Assembly: GCA_949825065.1 (NCBI GenBank)
Contig: OX463844.1
Span: forward strand, 25,643,778 to 25,707,777
DNA: 64,000 nt
Reading direction: 5' to 3'
DNA from: Odontocerum albicorne
Taxonomy: Eukaryota; Arthropoda; Insecta; Trichoptera; Odontoceridae
Numbering within the stretch: the stretch's first letter is position 1; each line of letters begins with the position of its first letter. The position numbers were made by a program, and so were the translations under genes. Below are positions 11,590 to 22,102 of this stretch, piece by piece. The notes beneath the pieces were generated by a model that had not been told where the DNA came from, did not search any database, and saw only the letters and a program-made list of their open reading frames with translations.

Positions 11590-12540
11590 AAATTTCATTT
11601 ACCTAATTAAAAATTAAATTTTATGAATGAAAAATCGACAATATTACTAAGCAGTATATTATCGGTATTTTATATTAATGATGGCCTGTGAGAAATGATT
11701 CAACATGTCAGGATATAGAGAGCTAAATCGCACCGAATCAATAAACGTTTCTTATTATATTCGGTGTGCTCTGGCTTTATTTACAGATTTTTATTACTAT
11801 AACTACGTATGTTATTTGAATTTGTGAAATATACAGTAAGGATTTTTGTCATGATTGTTTTGATTTAATATCATTATTATCATTATTATGTTGTAGTCTC
11901 GCCGGCGCTGATCTCCGACCAATGTTTTCTCCACCACCTTGTCCAGACCTAGCATCTCCTTACATAGCCCATTAAGTTGTTTCTTTCAACACTGAATCTA
12001 TTGGTTCTCTGGATGATTTAGAAAATTCTATATGAATTTCTTGTTCCTAGTATTCGTTTGATAAGCCTTGACCATTAGAAGTTTGAAGTACGAGGAATTT
12101 TCGAAAAATGATTACTTTTAAAATTATAGATGACTTGACTCCGAAATTAACTCTCAATACGCCCATAAATGATTTTTTATATTTGAAAAAAAATATAGCT
12201 TTGTCAAACTTTTTAATAAATTCTAGTAGAAACTTATTTTCTTTGATAGGCGATTCCTATTATGTTTATTAGCACTAATTTCAACAGATTTGATATTTCA
12301 TTTTTTATGTCTCGCTAGTTATAAAAAAAACTAGTTTTGTATTATTAGAGAGTGAATTTTTTAAATAATTCATTAAATTTTGAACAACAAAGTCGTAACT
12401 AGAAATATTGTTTTTAAAATGTCAACTTTAATTATTTTATTTCATTAATTTTGTGTCAGTATCAGAATAACACACATCGTATAAATTTGATCCTAGAAGT
12501 GGCGATCACAGGGTTCCCATTTAGGTCCAATATTCTTTTT
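11590..12540. other. no recognisable feature
   Basis: A+T-rich DNA with only chance-level open frames. A short less A+T-rich patch at 11895-11990 matched nothing. Confidence 0.45.
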
Positions 12541-12939
12541 ATTATAATTTTTTTATTTTTTTTTATTAAACAAAGTAAATTATTGTACAAACATTTGTCA
12601 AGGCTATACCTATATACAAATTTATTACTTAACTAATCTTAATTATATGTTATAATTTATGAACTTACTTAATTTTATTTTCCTACATATCATTTTATTT
12701 TATTTATTCAATCTTAATATATGAAATCTTAGAAATAATTAACACCTACATACTACTTATAACTAGATAACAATTCTTACACTAATTATTTAGCAAAAAC
12801 AAGTCCACTCGTTCAGGCTACTTGTATTCCATCACATTCACTCAGACCTTGGTCGTCCCAGTTAATACTGAAGGTGGACTAGTCAGGCAACAGATAATGC
12901 TTCGGGAGCTTGTGCTTATAACGGAAGAGTAGGTCGGAT

Positions 12940-14328
12940 TTACTCTCGTAAGCCCCCAGGGCAGGCATAGGTCAAGATAGGACGAATAAGGGTTTTATAG
13001 AGGAGGAGCTTATTTTTGGGGGAAAGGAAGCTGCGTCGATGAAATATCGAACTGATAGCCCCTATGCCCTTGTGACCCTTCTGTCTGATGGTATTCAAAT
13101 AGGGTTTCCACGTCAGTCGCCGGTCAAGGTGCAGGCCGAGATATTTAACCACGTCCTGCCACTCAACCAGGCAACCACCGATGAATAAGGGCATCGACGG
13201 CACTCTTTCCTTGATTTTTCGGGAGAACATGATGGCCTCAGTTTTGGCGTCATTGATTTTGAGCCTCCAGTCCTGGTAGTATTTCTCAAGGATCTCAAGA
13301 GCAATCTGAAGACGGCGACCAGCTCGATCCACCTTGAGTGACGATGCGTAGCATGCCGCATCGTCAGCAAAGAGGGCGAGTTTACAGTTTGGGGGAGTAG
13401 GAATGTCGTGTGTGTAGTTGTTAAATAGATACGCCCCAAGTATACTGCCTTGGGGGACACCCATAGGGATGGGCCTGGCGGATGACGTAGAATGATGAGT
13501 GGTGACTGTGAAACTTCTATTGGAAAGGTAGGATTGAAGTAGTTTCACGAGATAGAGTGGAGTGCCAGTGAGGAGAAGTTTGTGAAGAAGGTCATCATGC
13601 CAGACAGTATCAAAAGTCTTCTCGAGGTCCAGCAGTACCATGCTAGTACTTCTGTTCCTATTGAAGCCCGTCGACACGTCTTCCACGACACGGGTAAGTT
13701 GCTGGACCGTGTTGTGTCTTGTTCTAAATCCAAATTGCTCATGAGGGAATGTATTATTGGATTCGTGATGGAACACTAACCTTGAGGCAACCACTCTCTC
13801 AAGGATCTTGCCAAGACCTGAAAGAAGGCTGATGGGCCTGTAGCTAGTTGGATTTTCGGTAGGTTTATTTGGCTTGTGGATAGGAACAATATTGGCTACT
13901 TTCCAAATACTCGGAAAATAGCCATTAAGGAGTGAGGCATTTATTATTTTAGTAAGAAAAATTCTCGCTTTGAGTGGTAACTGTTTAAGAAGGCTATTGT
14001 GTATATTGTCGGGACCGGGTGCTTTTCGTGTTTTAAGTCTGTCAAGGATACGACCAATTTCGGACGGGGTGCAAAGTTGCACCTCGTTTTGGTTGGTCAG
14101 GGAGTAAGCAAAGCTGGTGAGAGTGTCCTCGACAGCTTTGTTGACATCAACATTTCCAAGGTCGGAAGTGATTGAGTACGTATTCTCATAAGCGTCCGTC
14201 AAGGCCTTGTCAATACCAGAAACAGCCAATCTTGAGGCTGTGCGCAGAGGTGGTATGCTTTGAGACGAGCACTTGATACCCTTGACGACTCGCCAGAGAG
14301 TACCGTTACCCGGTTCTAGAGCTGCCAA
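12940..14328 (-). CDS. LINE-J reverse transcriptase
   Basis: Open for 462 codons. It copies element RNA into DNA at the nicked target. RT blocks in order: KAPGPDNIHNSLLK (about residue 102), SYRPISLLSGLGKILERVV (162), VLLDLEKTFDTVW (motif A, 231-243, usual AFD here TFD), GVPQGSILG (290-298), LALFADDAACYA (motif C with the catalytic FADD at 320-323), KYLGLHLDRRLTW (395-407) and RPILTYACP near the end. All catalytic residues look intact. There is no true ATG start: the frame continues upstream through one in-frame TGA near 14340. The C-terminus shifts frame near 12955 (continuing as SKSDLLFRYKHKLPKHYLLP). Jockey-clade placement is from motif similarity. Confidence 0.95.
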   Translation of the reverse strand: MAALEPGNGTLWRVVKGIKCSSQSIPPLRTASRLAVSGIDKALTDAYENTYSITSDLGNVDVNKAVEDTLTSFAYSLTNQNEVQLCTPSEIGRILDRLKTRKAPGPDNIHNSLLKQLPLKARIFLTKIINASLLNGYFPSIWKVANIVPIHKPNKPTENPTSYRPISLLSGLGKILERVVASRLVFHHESNNTFPHEQFGFRTRHNTVQQLTRVVEDVSTGFNRNRSTSMVLLDLEKTFDTVWHDDLLHKLLLTGTPLYLVKLLQSYLSNRSFTVTTHHSTSSARPIPMGVPQGSILGAYLFNNYTHDIPTPPNCKLALFADDAACYASSLKVDRAGRRLQIALEILEKYYQDWRLKINDAKTEAIMFSRKIKERVPSMPLFIGGCLVEWQDVVKYLGLHLDRRLTWKPYLNTIRQKGHKGIGAISSIFHRRSFLSPKNKLLLYKTLIRPILTYACPGGLRE

Positions 14329-14417
14329 TTTTCTTTGTCATAGCTGGTTTTTAAGTAGGCGGATTTCTTTTTTGATTTCATCTTGGAGGACGTTTAGAAG
14401 TGTTTTGTCACGTTTGT

Positions 14418-14880
14418 CTAGTGTACGTCTGTAGGTCTGTCTTTGTTTGTTTTTAGAGATATAAGGAGTTTGATATGAGGAGTAAGAGTTATTTTGTACG
14501 GAGTGACAATTTTGAGGGGAACATTTTCATCACGGGCATTATGGATGAAGGTGGAGATGGTATCTATCGCGGCATCGATGTCCTGTGGGCTCACCAGAGT
14601 TTCTGGTGATATGCAGAGCTGGTTGTGGAGGTAGGCTTTGTAACCCTTCCAGTCCGCATTGGCGTAGTCGTACTGCTCCCTGAGGCTAGCAATCGGCCTC
14701 ACTCCCAATGTGAAGTAGACTGGGAGGTGGTCTGACGAGAGAGCTTCTAGAGCAGTCAAGCCAGAGATGTTAGGGTAGTTTTTGACTACGGCAATGTCCA
14801 GTGTAGAAGGGCTACGGGGGTCGGTGAAACAGGTATGTTGATTTGGATAGAGTATTTGACAGTTGTGGTTTTCAGTTCGG
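14418..14880 (-). pseudogene. LINE-J endonuclease C-terminus and linker
   Basis: Continues the endonuclease after the frameshift: STLDIAVVKN and then ALSSDHLPVYFTLG, where the SDH block supplies catalytic residues (Asp and His) of AP-type endonucleases. It then runs into the spacer toward the reverse transcriptase (YDYANADWKGYKAYL). The frame ends at 14418, but the protein goes on in another frame as RQTYRRTLDKRDKTLLNVLQ, so a second frameshift sits near 14445. Confidence 0.88.
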
Positions 14881-15189
14881 GTTAGCTCTCAAGCAGTTCC
14901 AGTAACGGTGCTTGGCATTGAAGTCCCCGGCCATGATGACCTTGGGCCCCAAAGCCAGCACTGCCTCGATGTCCTTTTCCAGAAGTGAATGATAGCCGGT
15001 ACAATATGCTGCCACAATTGTGACTGTCTCCCTGTCAACCTTGAGGCTGATGGCAGTAGCCTCCAAGTTTGTCAGGGCGGGCGTGAGGAGTTTGGTATGA
15101 TGGATAGTGTCTCGGATGAGAATCGCGGTGCCTCCACCTCTACCGGAAACGCGATCCGATCTATAGACGGTGAAGTAAATAATATTCAA
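14872..15189 (-). pseudogene. LINE-J endonuclease, middle part
   Basis: The 105-codon frame has VYRSDRVSGRGGGTAILIRD near its start and PKVIMAGDFNAKHRYWNC near its end. GDFNAKH is a conserved block of the AP-endonuclease domain that nicks the target DNA for target-primed reverse transcription. The first few residues come from flanking DNA, because homology begins at about 15175. The frame is lost at about 14870 but continues in another frame as CQILYPNQHTCFTDP, so this is one domain broken by a frameshift. Confidence 0.9.
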
Positions 15190-15297
15190 ATTTTAATATT
15201 TATCTTTGACATTTTTTGTGTGATAGGGAAAGTTAACGTTAAGGACTTCTGCTATTTATGTACGAGTAGTATGTTATTTGGATGCCAAGGAGATGTT

Positions 15298-15645
15298 GTT
15301 GGATAAGTTGGAGAAACTCCAAAACGTTTGCTTTCGATTCATATTTAACCTAAGGAAGTATGAGCACGTGTCAGAGTTTCAATAGCTTAAGATCAGGCAG
15401 CGAGGGAACTTTCACATTTTGCCCACATTATTTTACAAGCTTAATAACCTTAATCTCCTTCATATCTTAGCGAAAAAAGAAACGGACGTTATTTTCAATC
15501 AGGCGATGAGGGATTCCTTTGCATACCAACATATCCTTCCATATTGTACACAATTTCAACTGTGGAACGAACTATCAAGATTTATCAGATGTGAATCATC
15601 AATATTTACGTTAAAGAGAGAATTGAAAAAAAATTAAATAACTAA
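15298..15645 (+). mobile_element. LINE-K C-terminal remnant
   Basis: Plus-strand translation reads DKLEKLQNVCFRFIFNLRKY (one stop follows), then LKIRQRGNFHILPTLFYKL, a variable stretch, and FQLWNELSRFIRCESSIFTL ending KRELKKN-stop. This is the classical C-terminal end of jockey/CR1-type reverse transcriptases, 'LQ--QN-C-R-IF-L--Y' to 'LWN-LP--IR-S-S---FK--LK'. The N-terminal RT is missing. It lies just beyond the truncated 5' end of LINE-J but on the opposite strand, so it is a separate older insertion. Confidence 0.82.
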
Positions 15646-15724
15646 GAATATCCTTTTAACCTATTTTTCTTTTGCGTCCCTTCCTTATCCTTGAGAAAGA
15701 TTTAAATAGCACTCTGAGGTGGTT

Positions 15725-15905
15725 TGGACCAAAACAAACGAACAACGTTAATGTGAGTGGAATGCATGGAAGAGAAAAATCAATGTGAGTTGGGTTGCAT
15801 TTATGTAATGAGATCATAGGTATTTGTTACGATAGGAAAGTAGGCGCTCTCTCCTCTCTGTCAACTCTAACTAGAAATGGCGGGATTGTATGTATGTACC
15901 TATGT
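15725..15905 (+). mobile_element. LINE-R 3' tail remnant
   Basis: Carries AATGTGAGTGGAATGCATGG, GTTACGATAGGAAAGTAG, CGCTCTCTCCTCTCTGTCAA and a GTATGTATGTAC end, matching the terminal segment of LINE-R. Only the last 180 bp remain, with an internal deletion between the 'NVSG' and the 'DR' blocks. Confidence 0.65.
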
Positions 15906-16284
15906 ATACTTTGTTGTGCGATTTAAACAAGTATATAGAATAAGGTATGCAACATAGTCCAGTCAGGGCTTAATGCTGATACTTGCTAATAATTTTAAAA
16001 CAATTGAACAATAAAAAAAAAGTAAAATTTCTTGGCAAGAATGATTTCGGATTTAAATTTGGTAATATGGTCACCCCATTTCAGTGTGAATGTTGAAAAA
16101 AATGTAAGCAAATAGCTAAGGTTTTTATGTTTTACGATCCAGTTTTTTAAATACAAAATCTCAAGAACTGAATTGGACTACGGTCTGTTGTTGGATTTGA
16201 TGAGTCTTACAACCTTGTCTGACGGTGGAAGAAAATGTTTGACCTTACATTATAACATATAAGAGACTCGGCTGATACTTCAAC

Positions 16285-16345
16285 AGTCTGGAACTAGCTC
16301 AGCGGGTCAGGCTACACATTGCTTGTAGGTTCACCCTGAGAAATA
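16285..16345 (+). mobile_element. tRNA-like SINE head, unclassified
   Basis: GGAACTAGCTCAGCGGGTCA has a textbook A box (TAGCTCAGCGG), and AGGTTCACCCTG about 30 nt on resembles a B box. A cloverleaf cannot be closed: the distance between boxes is short and there is no acceptor pairing. A decayed SINE head or pol III promoter is likelier than a tRNA gene. Confidence 0.35.
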
Positions 16346-16654
16346 TTTTATTCGTCAATTACGTAATTATAACTAATTATTTGTACAATATCTACACAAC
16401 ATGACTACATTGATTGGACAAAAAGTATGGACACTGTGTAGATTTCTATATGACTTTGGTCACTTATAAAAGTAAAATAAAAACTTTGTTCTTTTCCGGA
16501 TGAATTAAATAAATTCTTTTTAATCTGGCATTTATATCGTGGAACTCAATTTAAAAACATAATGATTTGACACTTAAATGTGAAAAAATCTACGCAATAC
16601 TTAGCCAAGATTATGTTACAAAATATTTTATAATATATGGCTTAAAATTAACAT

Positions 16655-16735
16655 AAAACCTAAATAATAACCTCTGGGTTAAAAACCAGGTGTCTTACAC
16701 ATTAAACCATAAAGATCGGCGTTTTATTGGTCTTA
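16655..16735 (-). mobile_element. SINE-1 head fragment
   Basis: The minus-strand reading gives ATCTTTATGGTTTAATGTGT, AAGACACCTGG and TTTTTAACCCAGAGG, a degraded SINE-1 head. The A-box region and the characteristic GTAAGACACCTG remain; the body is lost. Confidence 0.5.
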
Positions 16736-17070
16736 GTATCAATATTCTTCGGAGAATTTTATTTGCAAAACTTAAAACCCTTTGCTAATCCCTAAGGATC
16801 AACACATATGATTCTAAGTCATAGGTAATCATTGGTTTCATTATTGTGTTCTTTATCAGAAGTTTCACATTCCTGAACAAAAGACTAGTAACTGATACAT
16901 TTACTCAAGGGCTGCAACCTTTGTAACTTTCATACCATTTTGTTTCCGTGCTTGTATGACATATCTAGCTCATTTTGATTGGTTGCTATGCGGTATAGAT
17001 ATGTGAAGCTTGTAACACTTCCAGTGCATCATTACCTACTAGCTCAGGACAGAATAGTGGTAGTTTAAAG

Positions 17071-17448
17071 CAGTGATTCCCAAATTGGGGGCCGCGGGAT
17101 TTCTCGTGGGGGTCGCGAAAATATTCAGTACAAAGTACAAATATTCACTTATGAATATTTTTCCACATAACATATTTAGGAAATGTATATATTTAACAGT
17201 TAAAACATGCGATCTCATCTATCGCATTAAATTGTTTCATGCGAGTATAGTTTTTATTTAAAAATAAAGTTTTTAAGCAAGTTCCTATAATTTTGTGTTG
17301 AATATAAATATGTGTATTTTAATTGTAATAATTATTGCCAAATAAATCTTTAACTATAAAAAAAATGTTTTTTTGGGGGGGGGGAGGGGCGGGAATTTAT
17401 TACTTCAGATTTAGGGGGCCGTTACATGAAAGTAATTGGGAAGCACTG
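17071..17448. mobile_element. non-autonomous hAT element with 8-bp target-site duplication
   Basis: The left end CAGTGATTCCCAAATTGGGG and right end ATTGGGAAGCACTG form terminal inverted repeats (CAGTGATTCCCA against CAGTGCTTCCCA, then AATTGGG/AATT). They are flanked by 8-bp direct repeats GTTTAAAG and GTCTAAAG with one mismatch. The CAGTG start and 8-bp duplication are diagnostic of the hAT superfamily. At 378 bp with no transposase, it is a deletion derivative that was moved in trans. It has subterminal G-rich tracts (GGGGGTCGCG and a (G)10 run at the right). Confidence 0.92.
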
Positions 17449-18688
17449 GTCTAAAGTAATTAAGTCTAAATGCCGTATCTTGGCCACGTTCAATGAATGT
17501 TGCGTTTCTTTTTTCTTCGTGGAACTTTTCCACTTATAGATCGATTGTTAAGTTTTTGAAGCTTAATCAGCTAAAACTTTAAATGGTCTAGAATAGTAAA
17601 TTAGTAAAAATATGTTTTATTATACTGAATTTGATGGCACAAATCATCCTAGTTTGGATAGATTGACTGTTTTATATAAAAAAAAGTAATTAAGTTTAGA
17701 TACCGACATAAATGTTTATTTCTGAGGTGTTCATTTATATAATAAATTAATATTAACACCTTCATTTAAACGAGTAGTGAACGTAGCAGTTAGTCTTTGA
17801 TGATTATATTCAAATAACCAGTAAGCAAAATCTGAATTTTACAGAGAAACTTTAATCCTACTGTGTATTGACAATATGACTAATCAAGACGAAAATATGG
17901 TTCTGCACAATATATGACAACTTAGAAAAATTTACTTGGCGTTTTTTTTAAATTGCTACACAATTTGTTATACTCGTATACAATTTGCAAAAAAAGCATT
18001 AACCTTAAATCACTTTATTTCTAGTGAGTCTTTATTTCCGGGAGTGAAATGATATATTTTGTGATTCTCAGTCATTTTATTATACATACATATGAAGAAG
18101 CATAGATTGAACCTCTATCTGCAAAAATATTAAGTAAATTAAACAGATATTTCATAGTTGAATTCCGTGTTTAAAACTGATTATTTCATAACACGTAAGA
18201 CTTAACTAATGATTATTATTTTCTATTTAATTTGATAATTTTCGTTTGTGAACATTTAAAATGGTGAGTCACAAGTCGTGCAGAATTATGACATGTTGTT
18301 ATAACCATAAACTATTATAACCAAAATATGCGGTTGTGTTGTTTTTTAGTTCCCAAATTATTGAATTTAGGTAAAATTCATATGAATTTAATAAAAATGT
18401 GACAAAAACTGACTAAATGACTACGTCAACAGGCCTGTTCTGCATAATTATATATATAGTAGCAAAGTTATATAATTCTTTCAAGAATGAATTATACTTA
18501 TCGTGACGTTTTTCTCTTTCTTGTCATTTTTTTCAATACATTATTAATTTCAATACATTGTGTTTCCTTCTTCTTTTGTTATTATTTTTACTTTTTTTTT
18601 CATAAATTATTTTTATTTACTAATTTTAAAACATTGTCTAGTATACTATACTTATAATAATAAAAAAAGACTGATTGGAAGAAATTAC
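17449..18688. other. no recognisable feature
   Basis: A+T-rich DNA. One ATACTCGTAT word at 17970. No repeat family matched. Confidence 0.4.
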
Positions 18689-18691
18689 TTT

Positions 18692-18777
18692 AAAGCAATT
18701 AATTCGCCAGATGTGTTTGTGTGAGTGTTAAACACATGTATAAATATTGTGCTTTTGAAACACTCAATTAATTGCTT
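18692..18777. repeat. short inverted repeat, 12-bp arms
   Basis: AAGCAATTAATT at the left and AATTAATTGCTT at the right are perfect reverse complements about 60 bp apart, enclosing GTGTTTGTGTGAGTGTTAAA. It may be a decayed fold-back element; weak on its own because the arms are A+T-rich. Confidence 0.45.
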
Positions 18778-19096
18778 AATTCAAAATTTACTTGAGGCAT
18801 TTTCAAAATTAATATATATTCTTATTAAACTCAACATGATGTTTCCTCAAATATTAACAAACTGGTAAATGTGCATCATACCTTCTTTTTACGTGTATTC
18901 ATCCATGTTTTCAAGTTGCATGTTTTTGTGTCGCTTTCATTTTTGGTATGTTGATACTCGTATACGTGCAAGGCCACCTACATATCTCTGCCCTAAGTTC
19001 TTTTTTGTAATTATCTGGACAAATCTTTGTGTTATTTATGCTGGCGCGCTTAAAGACTTAAGGCGTTGACGTCGTATTACGAGTTTTTGTTGAAAA

Positions 19097-19552
19097 CAAT
19101 AGGTTGTTTGGAAAGTAATTTTGTATTTTTATGTCAAATTCAAACGCAAAATTGCACCAAATGGTTGTGGATTATGTTTTTGTTTTAACTATCTTAATAA
19201 TCTCTTGTATCGTAGAACGCTGGGTATTTTCGATCAAACCCATGATTTGGTCGACGTCAGTGGTAATCAACCTTCCAAAGCGGACATAATTTTTGAGTGT
19301 CTTACCACGATTACTGATTTTTTAAACTGCATTTTACACAAACGATCACTTTCTGTAATTTATTGTCAATTATTGATTTTAATTTACATGTACAAGGGGT
19401 TCAACTTAAAATATCTGACGTCCTCGTGGCCGGGCTCGTTTTGTATTGTTGGGGTGTATCTCGACTGGGGTAGGTGTTATGAGATAAGCCCAGACCTTTT
19501 GATAAATTCACTCCAAAATGTATTTTCTTCGCCGTTATCTTGAAATACTCGC
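19097..19552 (+). other. unexplained 140-codon frame next to the satellite
   Basis: The longest open frame outside recognised elements (19121-19543), running up to the first satellite unit. The product has Cys-rich and Leu-rich patches (CGLCFCFNYLNNLLY; WPGSFCIVGVYLDWG) and matches no family I know. It is preceded by AGGTTGTTTGGAAAGTAATT, which resembles mariner terminal repeats, but I found no matching right end. The 3' part is more G+C-rich than its surroundings (GACGTCCTCGTGGCCGGGCT). Possibly a fragment of an unidentified element. Confidence 0.3.
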
Positions 19553-21247
19553 ACTCGTATATATGCTATATCAGGAAATACTCATATGCTCTCGTATATA
19601 TGTACCATGTTGTTATAAATAAACTTATATTTATTAATTTATTGAAAGCATCACGCACCGAAAAAACTCGTATATATGCTATATCAGGAAATACTCATAT
19701 GTTCTCGTATATATGTACCATGTTGTTATCAATAAACTTATATTCATTAATTTATTGAAAGCATCACGCACCGAAAATACTCGTATATATGCTATATCAG
19801 GAAATACTCATATGTACTCGTATATATGTACCATGTTGTTATCAATAAACTTATATTCATTAATTTATTGAAAGCATCACGTACCGAAAATACTCGTATA
19901 TATGCTATATCAGGAAATACTCATATGTACTCGTATATATGTACCATGTTGTTATCAATAAACTTATATTTATTAATTTATTGAAAGCATCACGCACCGA
20001 AAATACTCGTATATATGCTACATCAGGAAATACTCATATGTTCTCGTATATATGTACCATGTTGTTATCAATAAACTTATATTTATTTATTTATTGAAAG
20101 CATCACGCACCGAAAATACTCGTATATATGCTATATCAGGAAATACTCATATGCTCTCGTATATATGTACCATGTTGTTATCAATAAACTTATATTTATT
20201 AATTTATTGAAAGCATCACGCACCAAAAATACTCGTATATATGCTATGTTAGGAAATACTCATATGTTCTCGTATATATGTACCATGTTGTTATCAATAA
20301 ACTTATATTTATTAATTTATTGAAAGCATCACGCACCGAAAATACTCGTATATATGCTATATCAGGAAATACTCATATGCTCTCGTATATATGTACCATG
20401 TTGTTATCAATAAACTTATATTTATTAATTTATTGAAAGCACCACGCACCGAAAATACTCGTATATATGTTATATCAGGAAATACTCATATGTACTCGTA
20501 CATATGTACCATGTTGTTATCAATAAACTTATATTTATTTATTTATTGAAAGCATCACGCACCGAAAATACTCGTATATATGCTATATCAGGAAATACTC
20601 ATATGCTCTCGTATATATGTACCATGTTGTTATCAATAAACTTATATTTATTAATTTATTGAAAGCATCACGCACCAAAAATACTCGTATATATGCTATG
20701 TTAGGAAATACTCATATGTTCTCGTATATATGTACCATGTTGTTATCAATAAACTTATATTTATTAATTTATTGAAAGCATCACGCACCGAAAATACTCG
20801 TATATATGCTATATCAGGAAATACTCATATGCTCTCGTATATATGTACCATGTTGTTATCAATAAACTTATATTTATTAATTTATTGAAAGCATCACGCA
20901 CCGAAAATACTCGTATATATGTTATATCAGGAAATACTCATATGTACTCGTACATATGTACCATGTTGTTATCAATAAACTTATATTTATTTATTTATTG
21001 AAAGCATCACGCACCGAAAATACTCGTATATATGCTATATCAGGAAATACTCATATGCTCTCGTATATATGTACCATGTTGTTATCAATAAACTTATATT
21101 TATTAATTTATTGAAAGCATCACGCACCGAAAATACTCGTATATATGCTATATCAGGAAATACTCATATGTACTCGTATATATGTACCATGTTGTTATCA
21201 ATAAACTTATATTTATTTATTTATTGAAAGCATCACGCACTAAAAAA
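19553..21247. repeat. 113-bp satellite array, 15 units, with 4-unit higher-order repeat
   Basis: Fifteen tandem units, each exactly 113 bp (starts at 19553, 19666, 19779 and every 113 bp to 21135), with no insertion or deletion. Each unit contains ACTCGTATATATGCTATATC, AGGAAATACTCATATG, CGTATATATGTACCATGTTG, ATAAACTTATATTTATTAAT and GAAAGCATCACGCACC. Diagnostic variants recur every four units. CTATGTTAGG occurs in units 7 and 11; GTTATATCAGG with CGTACATATG in units 9 and 13; CACCAAAAAT ends units 6 and 10. So units 6-9 and 10-13 form a 452-bp higher-order repeat. The array ends abruptly at a T-A-rich run after unit 15. Confidence 0.98.
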
Positions 21248-21342
21248 AACTACTTCTTTTATTATTCCATCTTCAAAATTACGCTAAAAAACCGTTCAAG
21301 CAATTTGGGTCAACAATAGCAGAAAAATGTGCTTAACTATTA

Positions 21343-21540
21343 TGTACATACATACCATTACGCCATTCCCTGTCTGCGCAGACAGAGAGGACAGATCAGC
21401 AGGCTTTTCTATCTCGACATACTCGTTTATGTTATACTAAGCCTCTTCCACATCCATACAACTTATACGATTTATCTGACTTTCTTCATTTCCTTCATTT
21501 AAAATATCACTCACTTGAACCATCAAGTCTTTATTCAGTC
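21343..21540 (-). mobile_element. LINE-R 3' tail remnant
   Basis: Minus-strand reading: a degraded 'LDG-S---LNEGN' block, GGATGTGGAAGAGGCTTAGT, ACGAGTATGTCGAGATAGAA, TCCTCTCTGTCTGCG, then ATGGTATGTATGTACATAAT at the 3' end. It matches the terminal segment of LINE-R copies and sits about 95 bp from the end of the satellite array. Confidence 0.68.
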
Positions 21541-22100
21541 GTTAATTCACAACCCAATATTCAGTCGTTAATAATTTTTGTGACGTTCACCACCTGTTAA
21601 AGCATTTTAAAGAAAATTTTATTTATTTAATATCAACATTTTAAAATTTTATTTTTACATTTTTTATACTGAGCGGCCACGCTCGCATAGTTTTGATCAT
21701 GTTTTTGATGAATAAGAAAACTTATTCTATGGATGTATTTAATTTCAAGTAAGAAAATAAATTAATAAATTTGTACTAGTTTTATTCATTTCCATGTTAG
21801 AGAGTACTGAGGACAGAACGTGGAGACGTGGGTGAGAGAAAGTGGGTGGTAGGTCGTTGAGTATGTCTGACATAAAATTGGTTTTAAATAATGTAAACTA
21901 TTAACTGAAGAGTTCTGCTAGTCAGAAACAACCATCAGTAACCAAAATGTTAAATAATATTTAGGTACCTAAGACAGTGACAGCTACTCGTAATAACGGA
22001 TTCGGATTAAAAAAAAATTGTCTCATTACCTAACATAACTTTATACTAAGGACACTTATGGGAAGATCATAAGTAGACTCACTACACATTCTCAGCGATA
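21541..22100. other. no recognisable feature
   Basis: A+T-rich DNA with one TACTCGTA word at 21985; a less A+T-rich patch at 21800-21865 was not matched. Confidence 0.4.
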
Positions 22101-22102
22101 AC

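Larger units (their letters stand above)
12541..15190 (-). mobile_element. LINE-J, jockey-like non-LTR retrotransposon, 5'-truncated
   Basis: In minus-strand order the element holds the C-terminal part of an AP-type endonuclease (from about 15180), a linker, a nearly complete reverse transcriptase, a 3' UTR (about 12880-12570) and an A-rich 3' end (T-rich at 12541-12570). The 5' part (any gag-like ORF1 and the start of the endonuclease) is missing, which is normal for LINE insertions. Lesions: a frameshift near 14870, another near 14445, an in-frame TGA near 14340, and a frameshift near 12955 before the C-terminus. The 3' UTR is also present at 40430-40625, proving a dispersed family. It is the best preserved element in the window and so probably among the younger insertions. 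Confidence 0.93.

Noticed and set aside
13113..13742. Additional open frames overlapping the reverse transcriptase in other frames and strands
   Set aside because: Shadows of the real LINE-J frame; no independent motifs.
12500..15230. Target-site duplication of LINE-J (AATATT words on both sides)
   Set aside because: Six A/T bases are not distinguishable from chance in this composition.
19100..19552. Mariner element beginning at AGGTTGTTTGGAAAGTAATT
   Set aside because: No right-hand terminal repeat, TA pair or transposase block could be found.
19540..19758. 72-codon frame as a gene
   Set aside because: It lies entirely within the satellite repeat; it is open by repetition, not by coding constraint.
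19553..21247. CRISPR array
   Set aside because: Units are contiguous 113-bp repeats without unique spacers, in a eukaryotic context: a satellite.
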